From NCBI GenBank assembly GCA_963730315.1, contig CAVSRD010000014.1:1-51365 (forward strand): DNA of 51,365 bases, in the 5' to 3' direction. The position numbers were made by a program, and so were the translations under genes. Source of the stretch: VRUE01 sp963730315. Lineage in GTDB: Bacteria; Actinomycetota; Thermoleophilia; Solirubrobacterales; 70-9. How positions within the stretch are numbered: the first letter of the stretch is position 1; each line of letters opens with the position of its first letter. The notes beneath the pieces were generated by a model. That model searched no databases and was not told the DNA's origin. It was given only the letters and a program-made list of their open reading frames with translations. Shown here piece by piece: positions 16,534 to 24,242 of the stretch.

Positions 16534-18174
16534 TTGAAGCGCGACTACGATTGGATCGTCGTCGGGTCCGGCTTCGGCGGGTCCGTGTCGGCTCTGCGCC
16601 TGGCCGAAAAGGGCTACTCGGTCGCCGTGCTGGAGTGCGGCAGGCGGTTCCGCGACGATGACTTCCCGAAATCGGCCTGGGACGCACGCCGCTACTGGTG
16701 GGGCCCCCGGGTCGGGTTGCGGGGCATCTTCCGGCTGACCACCTTCAAGGACGTTGCCGTGGTCAGCGGATGCGGGGTCGGCGGCGGCAGCCTCGGCTAC
16801 GCCAACACGCTCTACGTGCCGCCCGCACAGTTCTTCGAAGACCCGCAGTGGTCCGACCTCGAGGACTGGCAGACAACCCTCGCACCCCACTACGAGACCG
16901 CGCAGCGGATGCTCGGCGTCGTCGTCCACGACCGCGACGACCCGGCCGACCAGCTGCTGCGCGAGCTGGGCGAGGAGCTGGGGGTCGGCGACACCTACCG
17001 CAAGACCCCGGTCGGCGTCTACCTCGACAACGCGGGCAGGACCGTTCCCGACCCCTACTTCGAAGGCGCCGGCCCGGAGCGCACCGGCTGCCTGCAGTGC
17101 GGGCGCTGCATGGTCGGCTGCCCGCACGGGGCGAAGAACACCCTGGTCAAGAACTACCTCTGGCTGGCCGAGCGCAGCGGCGTCGAGGTCGAGCCGGACC
17201 GGACCGTCACCGACATCCGCCCGCTCGGGGCCGCGGACGGCAGCGACGGCTACGCGGTGAGCAGCGAGCGCTCCGGGATGCTGCCCGGCCGGAAACGCCG
17301 CACGGTCACCGCGCGAGGCGTCATCGTCGCGGCCGGGCCGCTCGGCACGAACAAGCTGCTCCAACGCTGCCGGCTGGGCGGCTCGCTGCCCCGCGTCTCG
17401 GCGCGTCTCGGCGAGCTGGTCCGCACCAACAGCGAGAGCATCCTCGCGGTCACCGTGCCGGAGGACTATCCCGAGGATCTGACCAAGCGGGTGGCGATCA
17501 CCTCCAGCATCTACCCCGACCCTCACACCCACATCGAGACCGTCACCTACGGCGAGGCGGGCGACGCGATCAGCACCCTGTACACGCTGCTGGTCGGCAA
17601 CGGCTCCCGGGTGACACGGCCGCTGAAGCTGCTCGGCCAGATCCTCCGCCACCCGCTCAGGTTCGCGCGGACGCTGTGGCCGCGCGGCTGGTCGCGCCGC
17701 ACGATCATCGTGCTGGTCATGCAGACGCTCGACAACGCGATCGCCCTGCGGCCAAAGCTGAAGCGCTCCGGCCAGGTGCGCCTGCAGACCGAGCAGGATC
17801 CCGAGCGCCCGATCCCGACCTTCATCCCGGTCGCCAACGAGGCGACCGAGTGGCTGGCGAAGCGGACCGGTGGGGTCGCCCAGAGCTCGGTTATGGAGGC
17901 GACGCTGAACATCCCGACCACCGCCCACATCCTCGGCGGCGCGGCGATCGGCCACGGCCCCGAGGACGGTGTGGTCGACGCCGGCCAGCGCGTCTTCGGC
18001 TACGAGAACCTGCTGGTCTGCGACGGCGCCGCGGTGCCGGCCAACGTCGGCGTGAACCCCAGCCTGACGATCGCCGCCCTCTCCGAGCACGCGATGAGCA
18101 AGATCCCGCCGAAAGAGGGGGCCGAGCCGAGCCGCCTGCCGGAGGCGGCCCGACCGGCGAAGACCGCCGCTTAG
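16534..18174 (+). CDS. GMC oxidoreductase (cholesterol-oxidase-like) with a four-cysteine ferredoxin-type motif
   Basis: This 546-residue FAD enzyme of the glucose-methanol-choline family oxidises an alcohol or sterol group. The dinucleotide fold GSGFGG (about residues 11-16) opens the protein. The C-terminal flavin/active-site segment has HILGGAAIGHG, CDGAAVPANVGVNPSLTIAALSE-type sequence with the catalytic His/Asn pair. Unusually, residues 186-196 read C-x2-C-x2-C-x3-C followed by proline, the classical spacing for a [4Fe-4S] cluster. Membrane association is possible through a hydrophobic middle loop. The start is TTG at 16534, the only suitable codon seven bases after the rubredoxin stop. 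It converges with sod with one base between the stops. Substrate unknown. Confidence 0.85.
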   Translation: MKRDYDWIVVGSGFGGSVSALRLAEKGYSVAVLECGRRFRDDDFPKSAWDARRYWWGPRVGLRGIFRLTTFKDVAVVSGCGVGGGSLGYANTLYVPPAQFFEDPQWSDLEDWQTTLAPHYETAQRMLGVVVHDRDDPADQLLRELGEELGVGDTYRKTPVGVYLDNAGRTVPDPYFEGAGPERTGCLQCGRCMVGCPHGAKNTLVKNYLWLAERSGVEVEPDRTVTDIRPLGAADGSDGYAVSSERSGMLPGRKRRTVTARGVIVAAGPLGTNKLLQRCRLGGSLPRVSARLGELVRTNSESILAVTVPEDYPEDLTKRVAITSSIYPDPHTHIETVTYGEAGDAISTLYTLLVGNGSRVTRPLKLLGQILRHPLRFARTLWPRGWSRRTIIVLVMQTLDNAIALRPKLKRSGQVRLQTEQDPERPIPTFIPVANEATEWLAKRTGGVAQSSVMEATLNIPTTAHILGGAAIGHGPEDGVVDAGQRVFGYENLLVCDGAAVPANVGVNPSLTIAALSEHAMSKIPPKEGAEPSRLPEAARPAKTAA

Positions 18175-18175
18175 T

Positions 18176-18781
<606 letters not shown>

Positions 18782-18873
18782 CTGGGCGTCTCCTCCTGGT
18801 CGAACTGGTCGGAATCGAAGTCGCTCCGGAGCGTAGCGCGCGACGCGTTCGAGCCGGAGGAAGGGAGGCACCC

Positions 18874-19968
18874 TCAGTAGCGCAGCAGAGCGGCGACGCC
18901 CTCGACCGAGGCGAGCATCTCGGCCGCTTCGCCGGTGACCGCGGAGACAGCTGCGCCGCTTGCGATCGCGGACCGAACCAGCTCCTCGAATCCGTCGGCT
19001 CGCGCCGCATCGAGCACCAACCGCTCGACCCGCGCTTCGCCGAGCGCCGCCTCGGTCTCCTGCGGGCCGGCTACCCCGCGGATGCCGCCGCGAGTCTGTT
19101 CGAGCGCTCGCTCGACCAGCGCACGGTCGCGGGCGGCGTCCAGCCGCTCGGCGGCCGCGGCGATCGGCTGCTCCAGCTTCGCCGGCGGCTCCGAGATCAG
19201 GTCGGCATCGCCGGCGTCCAGCACCGACAGCGCGGCCGACGACGGCAGCGCGCGCCGGAAGTCCCGCAGGTGGTCGGCGCCGCCGAACAGCAGCAGCCGG
19301 CGCCAGTCGCGCTGGGCGGCCAGCCCGCTGGCGAGGCGGCCGCACTCGCCAAGGAAGCGGTGACGGTTCTCCTCCAGCCGTTCGTCGAACTGGTCTCGGC
19401 CGGAGGCGCTGACCGCCTGGCCGCGGGCCGGGTCGGCCGACCGTGGAGCCTTGCGCTCGCGCCAGTCGCGGCTGAAGATGCTCAGCTCCCAACCGGCCAG
19501 TTGCTCGAGGTGGCCGGGAGCCCACTCCAGCGCCCGCACCCGCTCGGCGGAGACCAGGACGACCCCGCGCGGAGCGCCACGATCGACCAGGCAGAGCAGC
19601 GGCGCGACCAGCGGCCGCCGGGCGAAGCTCGCCGTTGCCATGCTGCTCGGCGCCAGGTGGGTCGACCACCAATGCTCGGCTGCCGGCTCGGCCGCTACCT
19701 CGACGAAGCCGGCCTCGCCGCGGGGCAGGTCGCGCCCATGGTTCTCGAAGCGCTCGGCGATGCGCTCAGCCGTCGCGCGCAGAGCCTTCGCCGCCTCGTG
19801 ATCGAGCTCACCCGCCCGCTCACGCACGGCGGCCAGTCCGTTGTGCAGGCCGGTGCGCCAGGCGCCACCCCGATCGCCCGGGTCATGGCGCAGGTACACG
19901 GAGACGACGCCGAGCGGCGGTCGCCATTCCGCCAGACCACGGGCGTCGTCGAAGGTCGGCCAACCCAT
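18874..19968 (-). CDS. Vms1/Ankzf1-type (baeRF/VLRF1) release-factor homologue
   Basis: This 364-residue protein resembles the bacterial-archaeal members of the eRF1 superfamily (baeRF; Vms1/Ankzf1-like peptidyl-tRNA hydrolases). The visible hallmarks are an N-terminal VSVYLRHDP strand, a middle domain with PLLCLVDRG and GVVLVSAERVRALEW, and an SGRDQFDERLEENRHRF helix. After these come WRRLLLFGGADHLRDFRRALP and a C-terminal helical segment ending in the L7Ae-like domain (DGFEELVRSAIASGAAVSAVTG). Such proteins are thought to release peptides from stalled or split ribosomes; direct evidence in bacteria is limited. The ATG at 19968 is chosen because a TACCGT box ends exactly six bases upstream. 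Confidence 0.72.
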   Translation of the reverse strand: MGWPTFDDARGLAEWRPPLGVVSVYLRHDPGDRGGAWRTGLHNGLAAVRERAGELDHEAAKALRATAERIAERFENHGRDLPRGEAGFVEVAAEPAAEHWWSTHLAPSSMATASFARRPLVAPLLCLVDRGAPRGVVLVSAERVRALEWAPGHLEQLAGWELSIFSRDWRERKAPRSADPARGQAVSASGRDQFDERLEENRHRFLGECGRLASGLAAQRDWRRLLLFGGADHLRDFRRALPSSAALSVLDAGDADLISEPPAKLEQPIAAAAERLDAARDRALVERALEQTRGGIRGVAGPQETEAALGEARVERLVLDAARADGFEELVRSAIASGAAVSAVTGEAAEMLASVEGVAALLRY

Positions 19969-19974
19969 GTGCAA

Positions 19975-19980
19975 ACGGTA
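19975..19980 (-). promoter_or_regulatory. -10 box (TACCGT) of the release-factor homologue
   Basis: On the minus strand TACCGT ends six bases before the ATG at 19968. It supports that start over the TTG two codons earlier, which would overlap the box's expected transcription start. Confidence 0.42.
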
Positions 19981-19995
19981 CCCGGCCGCGAGCGC

Positions 19996-21090
19996 TCACC
20001 GAGCGCGCTTGGCGCGGGGGACGGTGCCGGGGTCGCCGCCCGTCCATGCGTTGAAGCGGTACCAGGAGGGCTTCGCTTCGCGCTTTTTGGTCAGCAACCC
20101 GGCCGAGTCGCAGAACTGGCAGCCCCCGGGGCCGATGTCGGCCCAAGAGAACCACCAGACTCCCCCGATCCGCCATGAACGGCGGTGATTGGCGAGCATC
20201 GCAAACGCCCGGTTCAGCTCCCGGGCCTGGCCCCGCAGGCCCCGCTCCCAGCGGGTTTGGAAGCTGTCGGAGCCCCAGCCCAGCTCGGTGACGTAGAGGG
20301 GGATGCGGGCGTCGTGGTTGTTGCGCATTACGCGGCGCAGGCTGCGGATCTGAGGGCGCATCGCGGCGGCTCTGGCAACGTAGGGGTGCAGGGCGACGCC
20401 GTCGAATGCCTGCTTCACGCCCGGCAGCTGGTAGACCCGGTTGAGGAAGTTGCCGGAACCGACGTTCGGCGGTATCTGAAGGGGGCGCCCGAAGAGGCCG
20501 CCGAGGATCACCCGAGCGCGGCGGTCGGCGTGGTGGATCGTCCGGCCGCTGAGCCGCAGCAGCAGTGCAAAGCGCTCCGGGTCGGAGTTGCTCGAGTAGC
20601 TGACGATGTTCTCCTCGTTCCAGATCTCCCAGTCACGGATCGGTCGGTACGGCAGGTCGGGGTTCTGGCGCCAGAACGCCCCGTGCGCGCCGTAGCGCCG
20701 CACCGCTCGCCGCAGGAAGGCCGCCCAGGCCCGCATCTTCCAGCCGCTGCGGGCCGGTTCGATCCGCGGCTGGGCGGCGACCCAGTTCGGCGTGCCCCAG
20801 ACGAAGGGGAAGACCCGCATCCCGGCTTCGGCGGCAAGCGTCACGGAGTTGTCGAAGTCCGACCAGTTGGGCGGCGCCACGAACGGGCTGCTCGGCTCCA
20901 CCCCGATCCAGTAGAGCGGCAGGCGCACGCTCTTGATGTCCGATTCGGCCATCAGCTCGTAGTCGGACCGGTTGGCGGGATTCTGCGGCGAGATGCCGAT
21001 GAACCCGGGCGGCAGGCTCGCGGCTGCGGCCGTCGACGGCAGGGCGAGCAGCGCCAACCCGACGGCGATCGATGCGAAGTGTCGATTCAT
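19996..21090 (-). CDS. Secreted clan GH-A glycoside hydrolase (GH5/GH39-like)
   Basis: This 364-residue exported protein has a clear signal peptide (residues about 5-24, ending TAAAA). It is a (beta/alpha)8 hydrolase of clan A: the acid/base Glu159 follows Asn in WEIWNEEN, and the nucleophile Glu269 sits in LYVTELGWGS, both in the expected positions. WHPY-like ALHPY lies between them. This arrangement fits GH39, GH5 or related actinobacterial glycosidases; family and substrate are not resolved. The ATG at 21090 has a GAGGTGAG ribosome site. It lies 27 bases upstream of the release-factor homologue but is probably independent of it. It could participate in cell-wall or exopolysaccharide trimming. 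Confidence 0.78.
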   Translation of the reverse strand: MNRHFASIAVGLALLALPSTAAAASLPPGFIGISPQNPANRSDYELMAESDIKSVRLPLYWIGVEPSSPFVAPPNWSDFDNSVTLAAEAGMRVFPFVWGTPNWVAAQPRIEPARSGWKMRAWAAFLRRAVRRYGAHGAFWRQNPDLPYRPIRDWEIWNEENIVSYSSNSDPERFALLLRLSGRTIHHADRRARVILGGLFGRPLQIPPNVGSGNFLNRVYQLPGVKQAFDGVALHPYVARAAAMRPQIRSLRRVMRNNHDARIPLYVTELGWGSDSFQTRWERGLRGQARELNRAFAMLANHRRSWRIGGVWWFSWADIGPGGCQFCDSAGLLTKKREAKPSWYRFNAWTGGDPGTVPRAKRAR

Positions 21091-21185
21091 GGCCTCACCT
21101 CGGAACCCCTGGCGCCTGAAAAGTAGCGGCCCGCGCCCTCGCGCCGCGCTGGGCGCTCGCGCCGGCCCCTGCCGCCCGCCTCTGA

Positions 21186-21191
21186 GATAAT
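21186..21191 (+). promoter_or_regulatory. -10 box (GATAAT) of the tRNA-Pro gene
   Basis: GATAAT ends nine bases before the first base of the tRNA, a normal distance for a short 5' leader removed by RNase P. The -35 region is GC-rich and not recognisable. Confidence 0.5.
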
Positions 21192-21200
21192 CGCCCCCTT

Positions 21201-21274
21201 CGGGGCGTGGCGCAGCCTGGTAGCGCGCACCGTTCGGGTCGGTGAGGTCCCCGGTTCAAATCCGGGCGCCCCGA
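21201..21274 (+). tRNA. tRNA-Pro (anticodon CGG)
   Basis: A complete 74-base cloverleaf can be drawn. The acceptor stem is CGGGGCG/CGCCCCG with discriminator A and the D arm is GCGC/GCGC. The anticodon stem is CACCG/CGGTG around loop TTCGGGT, and the T arm is CCCGG/CCGGG with TTCAAAT. The anticodon CGG reads CCG, a frequent proline codon in this GC-rich DNA. CCA is not encoded. It stands alone, with a GATAAT box upstream. Confidence 0.96.
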
Positions 21275-21303
21275 TATTCGACAGCGTCAGAGCCGAGGGG
21301 GCC

Positions 21304-21894
21304 CTAAGCCCTCGACCGAGACGCTTTGCGGTAATGCCGCGCTGCCCGAGCCCTGTTGCCACAGGCAGCGCAGCACCACCTTCGTTGCCCCAGGAAATAC
21401 ATGCCGCAGCTCGGCGCCCCGCAGACCCGGATCGGAGCTTCGGGGCTCGCAGCGACCAGGCGCAGAGTGGATCGCGCTACGGCGCCGAGCAGGCCGCCGA
21501 CATCGCGCGGCTCGCTCGGCTCCTCGACCAGTTGCGGTGCTCCATCGGCGGGGATCCGAAGACGCGGCGAGACGGGGTCTTCACCGCTCAGCCCGTTCAG
21601 CCGGCTCAGCGCACGGCGAGGGAGGTCGATGCCGGCGGCACTCGCCCCCAGCAAGGAGCGGACGTCTTCGCGGGTGTCGCGGATCTCGCTCAGATGAGAG
21701 AGCGCGAAGTCGCACCGACCCAAGCGAGCGCGCTCGAACGCCAGCCATCTGCGCAGCTCCTCCTCCGATTGCAGGAGATCGACCGAGTCGCCTTGGCGCA
21801 CGACCATCACCGTGTTGGCGAGATCGACGGCCAAAGGCTCACCCAGCCAACGAAACACGGGACCGCCTCGCCTGGTTGGTCCGAAGCGCTCCAT
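21304..21894 (-). CDS. CGNR zinc-finger (ABATE-domain) transcription regulator
   Basis: This 196-residue protein has the N-terminal ABATE/ginger-like domain, starting with the LGEPLAVDLANT motif. It ends in a CGNR zinc finger: C-x4-C (CGAPSCGMYFL), then WCCAACGNRARAARHYRK. Proteins of this family are predicted stress-responsive, autoregulated transcription factors. It is divergent from an alpha/beta hydrolase, and a 7-base inverted repeat lies between them. The ATG at 21894 follows a TAGAGT box by six bases. DNA binding and regulation of the hydrolase are inferred from family and arrangement. Confidence 0.85.
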   Translation of the reverse strand: MERFGPTRRGGPVFRWLGEPLAVDLANTVMVVRQGDSVDLLQSEEELRRWLAFERARLGRCDFALSHLSEIRDTREDVRSLLGASAAGIDLPRRALSRLNGLSGEDPVSPRLRIPADGAPQLVEEPSEPRDVGGLLGAVARSTLRLVAASPEAPIRVCGAPSCGMYFLGQRRWCCAACGNRARAARHYRKASRSRA

Positions 21895-21900
21895 TCGGCT

Positions 21901-21906
21901 ACTCTA
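21901..21906 (-). promoter_or_regulatory. -10 box (TAGAGT) of the CGNR regulator
   Basis: On the minus strand TAGAGT ends six bases before the ATG at 21894. It overlaps the left arm of the inverted repeat at 21903-21933. Confidence 0.48.
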
Positions 21907-21933
21907 ACGTAATTCTGTTCTGAAATCGTTAGA
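21903..21933. promoter_or_regulatory. Candidate operator: inverted repeat TCTAACG-N17-CGTTAGA
   Basis: A perfect 7-base inverted repeat (21903-21909 and 21927-21933) with a 17-base AT-rich spacer lies in the 49-base gap between the CGNR regulator and the alpha/beta hydrolase. Each arm overlaps the -10 region of one of the two divergent genes, so a dimeric protein bound here would block both. The surrounding composition is noticeably less GC-rich than the rest of the window. The binding protein is presumably the adjacent CGNR regulator (inference); alternatively the symmetry reflects two similar -10 boxes only. Confidence 0.45.
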
Positions 21934-21943
21934 AGAGTGCCGT

Positions 21944-22771
21944 ATGGATCGGGTCGCTGGGGTCGCCTTGAAGCGCCGTGGCAGGGGGGAACCGCTGCTG
22001 CTGATTCACGGGACCGGCGGCACGCACCGCCATTGGCGGCCGATCGTCGACCGGCTCGTCGACAAACGCTCTCTCCTGCTCGTCGACCTTCCGGGGCACG
22101 GAGAGTCCCCCTCCCCGCCGCCGGGTGTTCCCCCCAATCCGATCGGGTATGCCGAAGGGCTTGCGTCGGTGCTCGACGAGCTGAAGATCGACTCCGCGCA
22201 CTGCGTCGGCAACTCCGTCGGCGGTTGGACCGCCCTCGAGCTCGCCAAGCTCGGTCGCGCCCGCTCGGTTGTTGCGATCAGCCCCGCCGGCCTTTGGCCG
22301 AAGCGCGACCCTTGGCGCTGCGTCGCTCAGCTCTGGGGGCAGCACAGGATGGGGCGAGCGTTCGCCCCGCTGACGCCACCCCTGATGCGAACTGCGGTCA
22401 GTCGCTCGATCCTGCTCCGCGGGACGGTAGCTCGGCCGCGGCAGATGCCGCCCGAGGTCGCGATCGAGATGGCTGAGGAGTTCGCGCGGACCCCGGACTT
22501 CGCCGCGCACCTGGCCTCCACGCGAAAGGAGCGGTTTCGGGGCGGCCACCGGATAGAGGCCCCGGTTACGATCGCCTGGGGCGAGAAAGAGCGCCTCATA
22601 CCTGCCAAGGCGCGTCGCACGGACGAGCTTCCCCATCAGGCTCGCGTCGTCACCCTACCCGCATGCGGCCACAGCCCGATGTGGGACGACCCCGAGCTGG
22701 TGGCGACGACGATCCTGGACGGCACCGGAGTCGACGATTGGCCTGGACAGGCTGATTGCACAACCGTCTAG
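21944..22771 (+). CDS. Alpha/beta-fold hydrolase
   Basis: This 275-residue cytoplasmic hydrolase has the oxyanion HGTGG loop (residues 22-26), the LVDLPGHGES strand, the nucleophile elbow GNSVGG (Ser91) and the catalytic His in CGHSPMWDDPE near the C-terminus. The acid is probably the Asp/Glu after WGEKE. These features are typical of esterases, C-C hydrolases and epoxide hydrolases of the family, and the substrate is not predictable. The ATG lies ten bases after the right arm of the candidate operator, with a TAGAAG sequence as a weak -10. It converges with the cupin gene. Confidence 0.85.
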   Translation: MDRVAGVALKRRGRGEPLLLIHGTGGTHRHWRPIVDRLVDKRSLLLVDLPGHGESPSPPPGVPPNPIGYAEGLASVLDELKIDSAHCVGNSVGGWTALELAKLGRARSVVAISPAGLWPKRDPWRCVAQLWGQHRMGRAFAPLTPPLMRTAVSRSILLRGTVARPRQMPPEVAIEMAEEFARTPDFAAHLASTRKERFRGGHRIEAPVTIAWGEKERLIPAKARRTDELPHQARVVTLPACGHSPMWDDPELVATTILDGTGVDDWPGQADCTTV

Positions 22772-22787
22772 TGGAATTTGCGCAGTC

Positions 22788-23159
22788 CTACGACCCGTCC
22801 TCGTCCAGGAAGGTGTCGTCGTGGGAATAGGCGGGGGAGCAGGCGCAGACGACGACCAGGTCGGTGTCGCCGGTGTTGTGGAGCTGGTGAACCTCGCCCG
22901 GGGGGATCACCGCGCAGTCGCCGGCTTCCACGTCGCGTTCGTCCTCGCCGACGCGGAGGCGGCCGCGGCCCGCAGTGAACAGGTAGAGCTCCTCCGACCT
23001 GCGGTGATGGTGGGCCGCGGTCGAGGCGCCCGCTGCCAGGGTCGCCTCGGCGAGGCTCTGGTTGCGCGCGGGCGAGTAGCCTGGGCCGGCCCACTCGCGG
23101 ACCGTCGAGCCGTCCGCCGTCGTGTAGGCCTCCAAGTCGGCGTGCCGGGAGAGGTGCAT
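22788..23159 (-). CDS. Single-domain cupin protein
   Basis: This 123-residue protein is a small beta-barrel cupin. Motif 1 is HHHRRSEELYLFTAGRGR with His ligands and a Glu; motif 2 is PPGEVHQLHNTGD. These residues can hold a divalent metal, so it may be a dioxygenase, isomerase or sugar-binding protein; the role is unknown. It lies 14 bases downstream of the DsbA-like gene and is likely cotranscribed with it. A TAGGAC box ten bases upstream of its ATG is also possible as an internal start. Confidence 0.85.
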   Translation of the reverse strand: MHLSRHADLEAYTTADGSTVREWAGPGYSPARNQSLAEATLAAGASTAAHHHRRSEELYLFTAGRGRLRVGEDERDVEAGDCAVIPPGEVHQLHNTGDTDLVVVCACSPAYSHDDTFLDEDGS

Positions 23160-23172
23160 GGGGCGCAGCGTC

Positions 23173-23898
23173 CTACCGTACCGCTTCGATCGCCCCCTCG
23201 ATCCGGGCTAGCGTCGGGCCGTCCTGCAGGGTGCGGGTGCCGCCCGGGCCGCTGACGATCGCCGCCAGCTTGGTGCGGATGCCCAGCTGGGTGCCCAGCT
23301 CTTCATAGCCTTCGAGGCGCTTCGCGATCGCCCCGCTGGAGCCGCCCTCGCTGTCGAGGTATTCGCGCCATTCGGGGACGTCGAGTTCGCCGATCGAGGC
23401 GGCCAGCGATTCGAGGAACTCGTTGTCGATCCCGAAGCGCTTCGCCTCGTCCTGGTTGCGGAAGAAGAGGTAGGTGTACTGCCAACCGTAGCCCTGCTGC
23501 GCGGCCGCCTCGGCCCCGAAGAAGCCCAGCTCGAGCGGGTTTTCGGCGATTGAGTAGTGGCGCATAAGCAGCTTCGCGTCGCCCGGCCGCACCTGCCCTT
23601 CGACCAGCGGCGGGATCGTCGCCAGGAACTCGGCGCGGCAATTGCCGCACTGCATGTCGTTGAAGACCTGGATCGAGACCGGGGCGTCGGAAGAGCCGAG
23701 CCGGTCGCCTTCCTGCGGAATGCCGCCGAAGGTCGACTGCGCCGTCTCGATGCCTTCGATCCTGACCACTTCGCGGCCGGCCTTCTTGGTCGCGATGTCG
23801 ACCAGGGCGTAGCCGAGCGCGCCGAGCGCCAGGGCGAGGGCGAGGATTACCCAGAGGCGGCCGCGGCGGGGCAGCGGGGTGGCGGCGGCTTCGGGCAC
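23173..23898 (-). CDS. Membrane-anchored DsbA-like thioredoxin-fold protein
   Basis: This 241-residue protein has one N-terminal membrane helix (about residues 14-36). The extracytoplasmic thioredoxin-like domain has the active-site pair Cys84-Gly-Asn-Cys87 in FNDMQCGNCRAEFL, and the typical helical insertion (LGFFGAEAAAQQGYGWQYTYLFF) follows. It probably exchanges thiols and disulphides in exported proteins, like actinobacterial DsbA/BdbD relatives. The GTG at 23898 is preceded by GATAAT exactly six bases upstream. The cis-Pro loop expected near the C-terminal third is not obvious, so redox activity is inferred. Confidence 0.85.
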   Translation of the reverse strand: MPEAAATPLPRRGRLWVILALALALGALGYALVDIATKKAGREVVRIEGIETAQSTFGGIPQEGDRLGSSDAPVSIQVFNDMQCGNCRAEFLATIPPLVEGQVRPGDAKLLMRHYSIAENPLELGFFGAEAAAQQGYGWQYTYLFFRNQDEAKRFGIDNEFLESLAASIGELDVPEWREYLDSEGGSSGAIAKRLEGYEELGTQLGIRTKLAAIVSGPGGTRTLQDGPTLARIEGAIEAVR

Positions 23899-23904
23899 CC
23901 TCGC

Positions 23905-23910
23905 ATTATC
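23905..23910 (-). promoter_or_regulatory. -10 box (GATAAT) of the DsbA-like gene
   Basis: On the minus strand GATAAT ends six bases before the GTG at 23898. It is a near-consensus box and again has leaderless spacing. Confidence 0.52.
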
Positions 23911-23958
23911 ACGACCGCGCCGGCCCGGCCGTCAGCCCGCAATTTGCGGCGAATCTGG

Positions 23959-23987
23959 TTGACACGTCCGGCACGGCGGGTAAGTAT
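23959..23987 (+). promoter_or_regulatory. Near-consensus sigma-70-type promoter (TTGACA-N17-AAGTAT/TAAGTA)
   Basis: TTGACA at 23959-23964 is followed after 16 bases by TAAGTA (23981-23986) or after 17 by AAGTAT. This is the only clean -35/-10 pair I see in the window. It lies about 40 bases upstream of the small IF2-N-like gene and implies a short leader with a ribosome site. Confidence 0.6.
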
Positions 23988-24024
23988 GCGGGCAGGCGTT
24001 GTCGACTACCTGGGAGGTCCGTCC

Positions 24025-24210
24025 GTGGCCAATCACCTCACCCCGTCCGAGCTAGCCGAGGAGCTGCAGATGAAGCGGCAGGAGGTGATCGGCAAGTGCG
24101 TCGAGATGCACGTGCCGATCTTTCATGGCCGCATCGACAAATCCCTCTTCCGCACCTCCCTGCGGCAGCTCTCGACGCAGCAACGGCAGGGCAGCGCCCG
24201 GACGGCCTAA
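24025..24210 (+). CDS. Small IF2-N/HTH-like protein (61 residues)
   Basis: This small protein resembles the N-terminal helical subdomain of initiation factor IF-2, a winged-helix-like fold: it has LTPSELAEELQMKRQEVIGKCVEM followed by a short basic tail. It may bind RNA or DNA; the function is unknown. The GTG at 24025 is chosen because GGGAGG lies seven bases upstream. An in-frame ATG at 23986 overlaps the -10 box and is therefore unlikely. The strong promoter suggests high expression. The acyl-CoA synthetase starts 32 bases downstream with its own box. Confidence 0.7.
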   Translation: MANHLTPSELAEELQMKRQEVIGKCVEMHVPIFHGRIDKSLFRTSLRQLSTQQRQGSARTA

Positions 24211-24229
24211 GAGCGCAACGGCGGTTCAT

Positions 24230-24235
24230 TAGACT
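24230..24235 (+). promoter_or_regulatory. -10 box (TAGACT) of the acyl-CoA synthetase
   Basis: TAGACT ends seven bases before the GTG at 24243, with no ribosome site. It supports that start over the longer open frame, which runs back through the upstream small gene. Confidence 0.45.
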
Positions 24236-24242
24236 CCCCGCG

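Noticed and set aside
21194..21300. Minus-strand peptide across the tRNA with the familiar GAPGFEPGTSPTRT string
   Set aside because: It is the antisense reading of tRNA-Pro, a well-known false gene; the cloverleaf is complete on the plus strand.
23557..24024. An N-terminal extension of the IF2-N-like protein
   Set aside because: It runs antisense through the DsbA-like gene and the promoter; a ribosome site directly precedes the GTG at 24025.
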